Of a stretch of DNA of 6,100 nt, positions 1 through 5,950 are shown in pieces (the stretch's first letter is position 1; every line of letters begins with the position of its first letter). Position numbers and translations under genes: made by a program. The notes under the pieces were generated by a model that was given only the letters and a program-made list of their open reading frames with translations, did no database searches and was not told where the DNA came from. Origin of the DNA: an uncultured Bacilli bacterium (GTDB lineage: Bacteria > Bacillota_I > Bacilli_A > RF39 > UBA660); the NCBI GenBank assembly GCA_944364705.1, contig CALVWH010000073.1:1-6100 (forward strand), read 5' to 3'.

Positions 1-687
1 GGATAATTCATCTCTCGTATAGGATAAAGTATGGGCCAAATCGTTAATTTCTTGAATATCGGTGGTTGTTTTAAAACTTACTTGATAATCGCCTTTGGCT
101 AGTTTTTTCGCATCTTGATTTAAACGATCTAAAGGTTGGGATAGTTTTTTTGATATGAAGTACCCAAGAATGAATGCGAAAAGAAAAACGAAAATCGCAA
201 CGTATATAAATTGTTTTTTTAACAGTTGAATGGAAGAGTCTAAAGGCATTAACGATGTACTAACAAAAGCATAATCTTTTTCATTTAGTTTAATTCCTTT
301 TAATAAGGTTTTATTATGAAATTTTGGATTCATAATTTCGTAAGTCTTCATTTTCTTTTGGCTTTTTATGAAATCTTCTTTATATTTTTTTACACTTTTT
401 TCGGTTAAATAACACCCACGATTATAACTGGTCGAAGAATATAATATTTGATCTTCATGAATAATTTGAATACAAATTCCTTTTTCAGAAGCTAATTTGT
501 TTAAATCTTGTTCTTTTTTATAATTTCTTTTTAATTCTTTTGATATTTCCTCCATCGTTTGGCGTTTTGAAAATTCATAAAAAGTATTTAAAAATAAGAT
601 TTGGAAAAACCAAAGGATGAGCAAAATTCCAAAAACAAAAAGGGTTAAATAAAACCATAATTTCTTTTTTAAACTAATGGATTTCAA
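1..687 (-). CDS. Sensor histidine kinase, N-terminal part (cut by left window edge)
   Basis: The 229 visible residues have the layout of a membrane sensor kinase. There is a short Lys-rich cytoplasmic start, TM1 at about 11-33, an extracytoplasmic sensor region at about 34-159, TM2 at about 160-178, and then a HAMP-like linker from about 179 with the typical P-L-x-x-L start and a K-L-A-x-G-D-Y stretch (residues 195-201). The His-phosphotransfer and ATPase domains would lie beyond the left edge, so the kinase call rests on topology, HAMP and position directly after a response regulator gene. The frame has no ATG before residue 45, which is after TM1. I therefore chose the TTG at 687-685, six bases after a weak GGGGT Shine-Dalgarno-like run (698-694). 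A GTG at 705-703 is a less likely alternative. The start overlaps the regulator gene by 14 bases, suggesting translational coupling. The sensor region has two Cys (72 and 92) that could form a disulfide. The signal sensed is unknown. Confidence 0.88.
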   Translation of the reverse strand, partial: MKSISLKKKLWFYLTLFVFGILLILWFFQILFLNTFYEFSKRQTMEEISKELKRNYKKEQDLNKLASEKGICIQIIHEDQILYSSTSYNRGCYLTEKSVKKYKEDFIKSQKKMKTYEIMNPKFHNKTLLKGIKLNEKDYAFVSTSLMPLDSSIQLLKKQFIYVAIFVFLFAFILGYFISKKLSQPLDRLNQDAKKLAKGDYQVSFKTTTDIQEINDLAHTLSYTRDELS

Positions 688-1336
688 ATTTATACCCCAT
701 TCCACGTACAGTTACAATTAAATTTCGATATTTTCCTAAACGATTTCGAAGCATTTTGATATGAGTATCAATGGTTCGATCGTCTCCGTAAAAGTCATAT
801 CCCCATATTTGACATAACAATTGTTCTCTTGATAAGGCTATGTTTTTGTTTTTCATAAAATAAACAAGAAGTTCATATTCTTTTGGTGTTAAACGAATTG
901 GATGTTCATCGATGGATACCACATGAGCTTTGGTGTCTATTTTTAAGGTTTGATAGGTAAATGTCGTCGAAAAATCATAATAGCGTTTCGCAACGGCTTT
1001 CATTCTGGCAATTAATTCTTTCGGACTAAAAGGTTTGGTCATATAATCGTCAACTCCAAGATCAAAACCAGTAAGTTTATCATATTCTTCTCCTCTTGCA
1101 GATAAAATAATGGTTGGTATATTTTTTATTTCTTTCATTTTTTTATAGAACGTAAAACCATCCATCTTGGGCATCATAATATCCAAAATAATAAAATTGA
1201 TCTGATTTTCTTCTTGGATCAAGTCTAAAGCTTCTTTGCCATTGGAAGCTTCAAATACTTGATATTCTTCTAATCGAATATATTCTTTAATAACTTCGCG
1301 AATTCTCTCTTCATCATCGATAATTAATACATTCAT
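674..1336 (-). CDS. OmpR/PhoB-family response regulator
   Basis: This is a complete 220-residue two-component transcription factor. The receiver domain (about 1-115) has the acidic pocket D7-D8, the phosphoacceptor D52 in an L-D-I-M-M-P context, the switch residue S79 and the conserved K101-P102. A winged-helix DNA-binding domain follows (about 125-220). It carries L-T-P-K-E-Y-E-L-L (149-157), the recognition-helix region D-D-R-T-I-D-T-H-I (185-193) and the C-terminal V-R-G-M-G-Y (210-215) typical of the OmpR/PhoB group. Length is normal for the family and no key residue is missing. The ATG is supported by AGGAG at 1346-1342 with a 5-base spacer. It lies 15 bases after gmk and overlaps the kinase gene at its 3' end, so it is presumably phosphorylated by that kinase and expressed from the gmk promoter. 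Its target genes cannot be read from this window, and similarity alone is not enough to assign a named ortholog such as PhoP or WalR. Confidence 0.96.
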   Translation of the reverse strand: MNVLIIDDEERIREVIKEYIRLEEYQVFEASNGKEALDLIQEENQINFIILDIMMPKMDGFTFYKKMKEIKNIPTIILSARGEEYDKLTGFDLGVDDYMTKPFSPKELIARMKAVAKRYYDFSTTFTYQTLKIDTKAHVVSIDEHPIRLTPKEYELLVYFMKNKNIALSREQLLCQIWGYDFYGDDRTIDTHIKMLRNRLGKYRNLIVTVRGMGYKFEIH

Positions 1337-1341
1337 AAGGA

Positions 1342-1346
1342 CTCCT
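1342..1346 (-). promoter_or_regulatory. Ribosome binding site of the response regulator gene
   Basis: AGGAG read on the minus strand lies five bases before the ATG at 1336-1334, inside the 15-base gap after gmk. It supports the chosen start and independent ribosome loading within the operon. No promoter fits in this gap. Confidence 0.8.
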
Positions 1347-1351
1347 AAAGT

Positions 1352-2032
1352 TTACTGAATTGGACGAATGGTATTATCAAAGTCTTTGTCCATCATTAAT
1401 TCATGCATAAATTCTTCTTCGTTTTGTACATAAAGTTCCTCGATTCGATCTACGCGGCATTTTTCAGAAAGCAAGATTGCTTCAATTTTGGCAACTGCAT
1501 TTTCTACTTGATCGTTAACAACTACATAATTGTATCGATAGACTTCATTAATTTCACGGTAAGCCGTTTGAAAACGATCGATGATTTGATCGATTTGTTT
1601 TTCTGCTCCTCTTGCTTTAATTCTTCTTTTTAATTCTTCCATAGAAGGTGCCATAATAAAGATTAAAATGGTTTCTGGGAATTTTTCTTTTACTTGTTTT
1701 GCTCCTTGTACATCAATCTCTAAAATAACATCTTTTCCAGAAGAAAGGATTTCTTCAAGTTCTTTTTTTGGTGTTCCAAAATATTCCCCGTAACGAACTT
1801 TTGCATATTCTAGAAAGTCGCCATTTTCAATTTTCTTTTCGAATTCTTCTCTCGTTACAAAATAATAATCGACTCCGTCTTTTTCTCCTTTTCGCATTGG
1901 TCTTGATGTGTAAGAAATTGGACAAACAACGTTGGGTCTATTTTCTAAAATTTTTTGAATCACGGTTGCTTTTCCAGCACAAGTTGGACCGGAAATAATA
2001 ATTAAATCTCCTCTTTTTTTTGTTTTAATCAT
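1352..2032 (-). CDS. gmk: Guanylate kinase (GMP kinase)
   Basis: Guanylate kinase phosphorylates GMP to GDP with ATP in the cytoplasm, a step needed for GTP and dGTP supply. The 226-residue protein has the P-loop G-P-T-C-A-G-K-A-T (15-23), the GMP-binding S-Y-T-S-R-P (40-45), G-E-K-D-G-V-D-Y-Y-F (49-58), Y-G-T-P-like Y84-F85-G86-T87, the E-I-D-V-Q-G-A strand (105-111), a lid region with R-R-I-K-A-R-G (136-142) and the late V-N-D (172-174). I start it at the ATG 2032-2030, which has AAGGA at 2045-2041. The frame stays open to an ATG at 2068, but that ATG overlaps the upstream edge of the -10 promoter box and would lie outside the transcript. Oddities are the P-loop wording (family usually G-P-S-G-x-G-K) and a C-terminal tail from about residue 195 that makes the protein roughly 20 residues longer than the usual ~205. 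It is the first gene of the operon with the two-component pair. Confidence 0.97.
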   Translation of the reverse strand: MIKTKKRGDLIIISGPTCAGKATVIQKILENRPNVVCPISYTSRPMRKGEKDGVDYYFVTREEFEKKIENGDFLEYAKVRYGEYFGTPKKELEEILSSGKDVILEIDVQGAKQVKEKFPETILIFIMAPSMEELKRRIKARGAEKQIDQIIDRFQTAYREINEVYRYNYVVVNDQVENAVAKIEAILLSEKCRVDRIEELYVQNEEEFMHELMMDKDFDNTIRPIQ

Positions 2033-2040
2033 TTTCTCTT

Positions 2041-2045
2041 TCCTT
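2041..2045 (-). promoter_or_regulatory. Ribosome binding site deciding the gmk start
   Basis: AAGGA on the minus strand is eight bases before the ATG at 2032-2030. The two in-frame ATGs further upstream (2068-2066 and 2059-2057) have no Shine-Dalgarno sequence. This favours the 226-residue product over a 238-residue one. Confidence 0.75.
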
Positions 2046-2057
2046 TCTTGTATTTTC

Positions 2058-2086
2058 ATTATAATCATATTTTTCTATTTTGTAAA
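2058..2086 (-). promoter_or_regulatory. Sigma-70/sigma-A type promoter of the gmk operon
   Basis: On the minus strand TTTACA (2086-2081, five of six matches to TTGACA) is followed after exactly 17 bases by a perfect TATAAT (2063-2058). Transcription should start near 2051, giving a leader of about 19 bases before the gmk ATG at 2032. The -35 box begins only 10 bases after the stop codon of the preceding gene. The promoter would serve gmk, the response regulator and the sensor kinase. No operator or riboswitch is visible and the short leader leaves no room for one. Confidence 0.85.
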
Positions 2087-2096
2087 CACCAGGATT

Positions 2097-2699
2097 TTAA
2101 ATTAATTTTTTTTGATAATGTCCATGCCCAGATTTGGCAATATCGGCTTGATCTACCACATCTTGCGTAATCCATATGGTTGGAATTTGGTAGCGGGCCG
2201 CTAATTCATTCGTCATTAAAACATATAAATCAACGGCTTCTTTTGTTTTTTTGTTTTGGACAAGTAAAACAACTGGCTTGATGAAATTTTCTAACAATTG
2301 ATAAGCAATTGCCTCTTTCTTTTCTTCTCTCATCATGTTTTTGGCAATCATAGGTCCAATAAGGTCATAATGAATTAAGATTGAAAAATATTGTGGATTT
2401 TTTTGAAGAACTTCTTTTCGAAAGATGCGAAGTGTTTGTAAATATGGATTATTATCTGGCATTTTTAAAATGTCACATAAAGCGGTTGTGATGTAACATC
2501 CACTACTATTTTGTTTACTTTCGCTATATTCAAAAGCACTTCTAGAAATTTGACTAGGGCGATTATAAGCGGTGCAAAAACGATAGCACTCAATCGCATT
2601 TGCATACATCCACTCATTTTTATACTCACACCAAAATTTTCCATAGTTATCTTCTCCAGAAACTTTTAAATACGTACATTCTGAACAATGTCTAGCCAT
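2097..2699 (-). CDS. Conserved hypothetical protein with Cys-rich N-terminus and CYITTA motif
   Basis: This is a complete 200-residue soluble protein whose function I do not recognise. The N-terminus has C5, C8, C24, C38 and C42. The C-x-x-C and C-x-x-x-C spacing could bind a metal such as zinc, but this is inference. After a Ser-rich linker (about 49-66) comes G-C-Y-I-T-T-A-L-C (67-75), followed by P-D-N-N-P and L-Q-T-L-R-I-F-R (87-94). From memory this resembles an uncharacterised bacterial domain with a Cys-aromatic-Ile/Leu-Thr-Thr-Ala core, then a Pro-Asp-Asp-like turn and L-x-x-x-R-x-F-R. The remainder (100-200) looks helical, without a signal peptide or membrane segment. The ATG is backed by AGGAGG at 2713-2708 with an 8-base spacer. 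The gene has its own promoter, sits behind a terminator, and is followed directly by the gmk promoter with no terminator between. Neighbours give no functional clue. Confidence 0.85.
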   Translation of the reverse strand: MARHCSECTYLKVSGEDNYGKFWCEYKNEWMYANAIECYRFCTAYNRPSQISRSAFEYSESKQNSSGCYITTALCDILKMPDNNPYLQTLRIFRKEVLQKNPQYFSILIHYDLIGPMIAKNMMREEKKEAIAYQLLENFIKPVVLLVQNKKTKEAVDLYVLMTNELAARYQIPTIWITQDVVDQADIAKSGHGHYQKKLI

Positions 2700-2707
2700 A
2701 TTTTCTT

Positions 2708-2713
2708 CCTCCT
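2708..2713 (-). promoter_or_regulatory. Strong ribosome binding site of the hypothetical gene
   Basis: A perfect AGGAGG on the minus strand lies eight bases upstream of the ATG at 2699-2697. It fixes the start and suggests efficient translation. Confidence 0.85.
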
Positions 2714-2726
2714 TTTTTTATCCAGT

Positions 2727-2755
2727 ATTGTATCACTTTTTTTTAAAAGGGACAA
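2727..2755 (-). promoter_or_regulatory. Probable extended -10 promoter of the hypothetical gene
   Basis: On the minus strand TACAAT (2732-2727) is preceded by TG one base upstream (2735-2734), forming an extended -10 element. A weaker -35-like TTGTCC (2755-2750, four of six matches) lies 17 bases upstream. Transcription would start near 2720, giving a leader of about 20 bases. The site lies between the exporter terminator and the gene, where a promoter is expected. Confidence 0.65.
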
Positions 2756-2779
2756 GAACTTTTTTTCTTAGAAAAGATG

Positions 2780-2807
2780 AAAAAAGAAGAATAGTTTCCT
2801 ATTCTTC
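2780..2807 (-). terminator. Intrinsic terminator of the ABC exporter operon
   Basis: On the minus strand a perfect 9-bp stem is formed by GAAGAATAG (2807-2799) and CTATTCTTC (2794-2786), closed by a GAAA tetraloop (2798-2795) and followed by six T (2785-2780). The left arm contains the last two Glu codons and the TAG stop of the exporter gene. The opposite strand lacks a T-run at the hairpin, so it acts on minus-strand transcripts only. Confidence 0.92.
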
Positions 2808-4595
2808 AAATTGGGAATTATAAAGTTTCGCATAGAACCCATTTTTCTTAAGCAATTGATCGTGAGTTCCTTGTTCCACGATATCTCCATTGTTCATAAC
2901 CAAAATTAAATCAGCATTTTTAATGGTAGATAACCGGTGAGCAATAATGAAACTTGTTCTTCCTTCCATAACTTTATCCATTGCTTTTTGGATTAAAATT
3001 TCTGTTCTTGTATCGACTGAAGACGTTGCTTCGTCTAAGATTAAGATTTTTGGATCTTTTAAGATAACCCTAGCAATGGTAAGAAGTTGTTTTTGTCCTT
3101 GAGAGATGTTATCTGATTCTTCGTTTAACACCATATCATATCCAGATGGTAATGTTCGAATGAAATGATCGACGTGAGCACTAATAGCCGCATCATAAAC
3201 ATCTTCATCGGTTGCATCTAATCGCCCATAACGGATATTTTCTTTGATGGTATCGCTATAAAGCCAAGTATCTTGTAATACCATTCCAAACATACTACGT
3301 AACTCGTTGCGATTAAAATCTTTAATGTTATGTCCATCAAGTAAAATTTCTCCGGAATTGACATCGTAAAAACGCATCAATAATTTGACCATGGTCGTTT
3401 TTCCAGCACCCGTAGGACCAACAATGGCAATTTTCATACCATCTTTTACATCGGCACTGAAATTATGAATAATGGTTTGATTTTCGTTGTATCCAAAGGA
3501 TACGTTTTTGAAGGTTACATTTCCATTTAATCCTTTTACTTTTACTGGATGTTTTATTGTTTGTACTTCTTCTTCAACATCTAAAAATTCAAAAACACGT
3601 TCCGATGCTGCAGCTAAAGACTGAATTAAATTCATAACTTGAGCCGCTTGGGCAATTGGGTTTGTAAAATTACGTACATATTGGGTAAATGATAAGATGT
3701 CCCCTACTTCGATTTTATTTTTAATAACAAAATATCCTCCTAAAATCGATACCATAACATATCCTAAGTTTCCAATAAAGGTCATGATTGGATGCATCAT
3801 ACCAGATAAAAATTGACTCTTCCAAGCAGATGCATATAACGTTTCGTTTTGTTTTTTAAATGTTTTTAAAGCTTCTTCTTCGTTATTAAATAACGTTACA
3901 ATATCATGTCCAGAGTAAACTTCTTCTACGGTACCATTAATAACTCCAAGATATTCTTGTTGTCTTTGGAAGTGTTTTTGACTCTTTTTTACAACAAAAG
4001 ATACCATAATTAAAGTAAGTGGGATGATTAAAAGCGTTACCAAAGTCATAATCGGACTGATAGATAACATCATAATTAAAATTCCGATAACAAGAGTAAC
4101 GGAAGAAATTACTTGTGTCAAACTTTGATCTAAGCTTTGACTAATGGTATCTACATCGTTTGTTACTCTTGATAAAATTTCTCCAGTGGTTTTTGATTCG
4201 TAATATTTTAATGGAATCAAATGGAATTTATGAGAAATTTGATCTCTTAACGTATAGGTTACTTTTTGGTTAACCCCTGCCATAATAATGGTTTGTATAT
4301 AGGAAAATAAAGTACTAATAATGTAAAGTCCTAAAAGAGTTAATAAGATTCCTGAAATTTTACTAAAGTTAATTCCTGCGGAAGTTCCAAGAATTTTTCC
4401 AATTAATCCATTATAAATTTCGGTGGTTGCATTTCCTAAAATTTTTGGACCTAAAATGGAAAATGTGGCACTTCCAATGGAAAATAAGAGAACAAGAAGC
4501 AAAGATCCTTTATATTGTTTTAAATATCCAAAAAGGCGCTTCATCGTTCCTTTAAAGTCTTTTGCTTTTGCAGGTGCACTTTGTTTTGGACCCAT
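2799..4595 (-). CDS. ABC exporter half-transporter, TM288-like subunit (permease-ATPase fusion)
   Basis: This is a complete 598-residue type I ABC exporter half. The membrane domain (about 28-330) shows six hydrophobic segments near 30-50, 81-106, 159-178, 181-202, 270-291 and 298-325, with the family stretch T-T-G-E-I-L-S-R-V-T-N-D (136-147) in the first intracellular loop. The nucleotide-binding domain (about 358-598) has an aromatic Y369, Walker A G-P-T-G-A-G-K-T-T (393-401), Q-loop Q441, Walker B I-L-I-L-D-E (517-522) and switch H553. The signature is I-S-Q-G-Q (497-501) instead of L-S-G-G-Q, as I remember for TM288 of Thermotoga. With the upstream gene it should form a heterodimer that exports drugs, lipids or peptides across the cytoplasmic membrane; the substrate cannot be told from sequence. 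The ATG overlaps the preceding stop by one base, with AGGAGG at 4608-4603. A strong terminator overlaps its stop codon. It could equally be labelled multidrug/lipid exporter ATP-binding and permease protein. Confidence 0.95.
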   Translation of the reverse strand: MGPKQSAPAKAKDFKGTMKRLFGYLKQYKGSLLLVLLFSIGSATFSILGPKILGNATTEIYNGLIGKILGTSAGINFSKISGILLTLLGLYIISTLFSYIQTIIMAGVNQKVTYTLRDQISHKFHLIPLKYYESKTTGEILSRVTNDVDTISQSLDQSLTQVISSVTLVIGILIMMLSISPIMTLVTLLIIPLTLIMVSFVVKKSQKHFQRQQEYLGVINGTVEEVYSGHDIVTLFNNEEEALKTFKKQNETLYASAWKSQFLSGMMHPIMTFIGNLGYVMVSILGGYFVIKNKIEVGDILSFTQYVRNFTNPIAQAAQVMNLIQSLAAASERVFEFLDVEEEVQTIKHPVKVKGLNGNVTFKNVSFGYNENQTIIHNFSADVKDGMKIAIVGPTGAGKTTMVKLLMRFYDVNSGEILLDGHNIKDFNRNELRSMFGMVLQDTWLYSDTIKENIRYGRLDATDEDVYDAAISAHVDHFIRTLPSGYDMVLNEESDNISQGQKQLLTIARVILKDPKILILDEATSSVDTRTEILIQKAMDKVMEGRTSFIIAHRLSTIKNADLILVMNNGDIVEQGTHDQLLKKNGFYAKLYNSQFEE

Positions 4596-4608
4596 TATAA
4601 TTCCTCCT
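4595..4608 (-). promoter_or_regulatory. Translational coupling site between the two exporter genes
   Basis: AGGAGG (4608-4603) lies within the last codons of the upstream gene, seven bases before the ATG at 4595-4593. The upstream stop TAA (4597-4595) shares its last A with that ATG, giving TAATG. Such an overlap keeps the two subunits in balanced amounts, as expected for an obligate heterodimer. Confidence 0.85.
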
Positions 4609-5950
4609 TCCCAAGTTGTGATTCTGCGATTTCTTTATAAATTTCGCAAGTTTGTAATAAATCTTCGTGACGACCTTTTCCAACAACTTTTCCCTCGTCT
4701 AATACAATAATTTGATCAGCATTCATAATGGTACTAATTCTTTGAGCAACAATAAGGGTTGTAGTTCCTTCGGTGTTTTCTCTTAATGCTTTTCTTAAAG
4801 CAGCATCGGTTTTAAAGTCTAAAGCAGAGAAACTATCATCAAAAATTAAAATTTCTGGTTTTAAAGCAACGGCTCTAGCAATCGATAATCTTTGTTTTTG
4901 TCCTCCGGAAACATTGGTTCCTCCTTGAGAAATTTTTGTGTTATATTTCATCTTTTTCGATTCGATAAATTCGGTTGCCATTGCGATCGAAGCTGCTTTT
5001 TTCATTTCTTCATCGCTTAGATCTTTTTTTCCGTATTTGATATTTGAAGCAATCGTTCCAGAGAATAAGACTCCTTTTTGTGGAACAAAACCAATTTTTT
5101 TATGAAGTTCTTTGGTATCGACATCTTTTACATTGATGCCATCGACTAAAATTTCTCCTTTGGTTGCATCAAATAATCTAGGAATTAAATTAATTAACGT
5201 TGATTTTCCACTTCCAGTAGAACCAATAAAGGCGGTAGTTTCTCCTGGTTTTGCTGTAAAGGTAATATCGGTAAGAACTTCTTCATCAGAATCTGGATAG
5301 CAGAAAGAAACGTTTTTAAATTCGATAAGTCCTTTAGTTCTTTTACTAAATTCTTTTGGTTTTTCTGGATCACGAATGACTGGAACGGTATTTAAGATTT
5401 CCGAGATTCTTCCAATCGATACGCTTGCTCTTGGAAGCATAATCGAAAACATGGTAACCATTAAAAAGGCCATAACAATTTGCATTGTATATTGAATGAA
5501 GGCAAGCAAATCTCCAACTTGCATAATTCCTTGATCAATTCCCTTTGCTCCATTCCATACAATTAATATACAAATTCCGTTCATGATGAACATTAAAGTT
5601 GGCATTAAGCATCCCATGATACGATCGACAAATAAGGTTGTTTTTTTCAAATCCACATTGGCTTTATCAAAACGTTTTTCTTCGTATTTTTGATTACTAA
5701 ATGCTCGAATAACAGGAATACCTGTAATGATTTCTCTGGTTACTAAGTTTAAACGATCGATTAATTTTTGTAATCGTTTGAATCTTGGCATAACAAAGAA
5801 GAATACTCCAAGCATGATGGTTAAAATTACACCAACCGCTAATGCGATAATCCAAGCCATAGAAACGTTGGTGTTTAATACTTTAATTACTCCTCCAATT
5901 CCAATGATTGGCGCATAGAAAATAATTCGTAAGGTAAAGAGAATAAGCAT
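4595..5950 (-). CDS. ABC exporter half-transporter, TM287-like subunit (5' end missing or damaged)
   Basis: From the first in-frame Met this reads 451 residues, against about 570-600 for a full half-exporter. Four hydrophobic segments remain, near 3-25, 32-54, 111-132 and 147-171; these match TM3-TM6, so TM1-TM2 are missing. The nucleotide-binding domain has aromatic Y218, Walker A G-S-T-G-S-G-K-S-T (243-251), Q-loop Q291, a normal V-S-G-G-Q signature (347-351), Walker B I-L-I-F-D-D (367-372) with Asp372 in place of the catalytic Glu, and Q403 in place of the switch His. This is the degenerate-site half of an asymmetric exporter, with the 2799-4595 product as its partner. The Met at 5950 is not a convincing start: it has no Shine-Dalgarno sequence and lies within a family-conserved loop, directly after T-T-N-D-I-Q-Q-I-Q. 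The true gene extends to the right and probably beyond the window. The promoter is outside the window. Confidence 0.9.
   Translation of the reverse strand: MLILFTLRIIFYAPIIGIGGVIKVLNTNVSMAWIIALAVGVILTIMLGVFFFVMPRFKRLQKLIDRLNLVTREIITGIPVIRAFSNQKYEEKRFDKANVDLKKTTLFVDRIMGCLMPTLMFIMNGICILIVWNGAKGIDQGIMQVGDLLAFIQYTMQIVMAFLMVTMFSIMLPRASVSIGRISEILNTVPVIRDPEKPKEFSKRTKGLIEFKNVSFCYPDSDEEVLTDITFTAKPGETTAFIGSTGSGKSTLINLIPRLFDATKGEILVDGINVKDVDTKELHKKIGFVPQKGVLFSGTIASNIKYGKKDLSDEEMKKAASIAMATEFIESKKMKYNTKISQGGTNVSGGQKQRLSIARAVALKPEILIFDDSFSALDFKTDAALRKALRENTEGTTTLIVAQRISTIMNADQIIVLDEGKVVGKGRHEDLLQTCEIYKEIAESQLGKEEL

Noticed and set aside
1338..1346. Small inverted repeat AGGA-C-TCCT around the regulator's ribosome binding site.
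   Set aside because: Only four base pairs with a one-base loop cannot form a hairpin. It is most likely a chance result of the Shine-Dalgarno sequence.
1403..1998. Plus-strand open frames opposite gmk (1403-1633 and 1768-1998).
   Set aside because: They lie antisense to a clearly conserved enzyme gene, lack convincing ribosome binding sites and resemble no family. They are shadows of the minus-strand codons.
2758..2776. AT-rich inverted repeat (CTTTTTTC / GAAAAG-like) between the terminator and the hypothetical gene's promoter.
   Set aside because: The stem is short, imperfect and almost all A-T. It is not distinguishable from the local composition.
4423..5918. Plus-strand open frames opposite the exporter genes (4423-4710, 5112-5300, 5727-5918).
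   Set aside because: The opposite strand encodes well-conserved ABC exporter domains over the same bases, and these frames show no recognisable domains.
5948..5950. ATG at 5950 as the true start of the upstream exporter subunit.
   Set aside because: It has no Shine-Dalgarno sequence, family homology continues upstream of it, and it would leave a protein without TM1-TM2.
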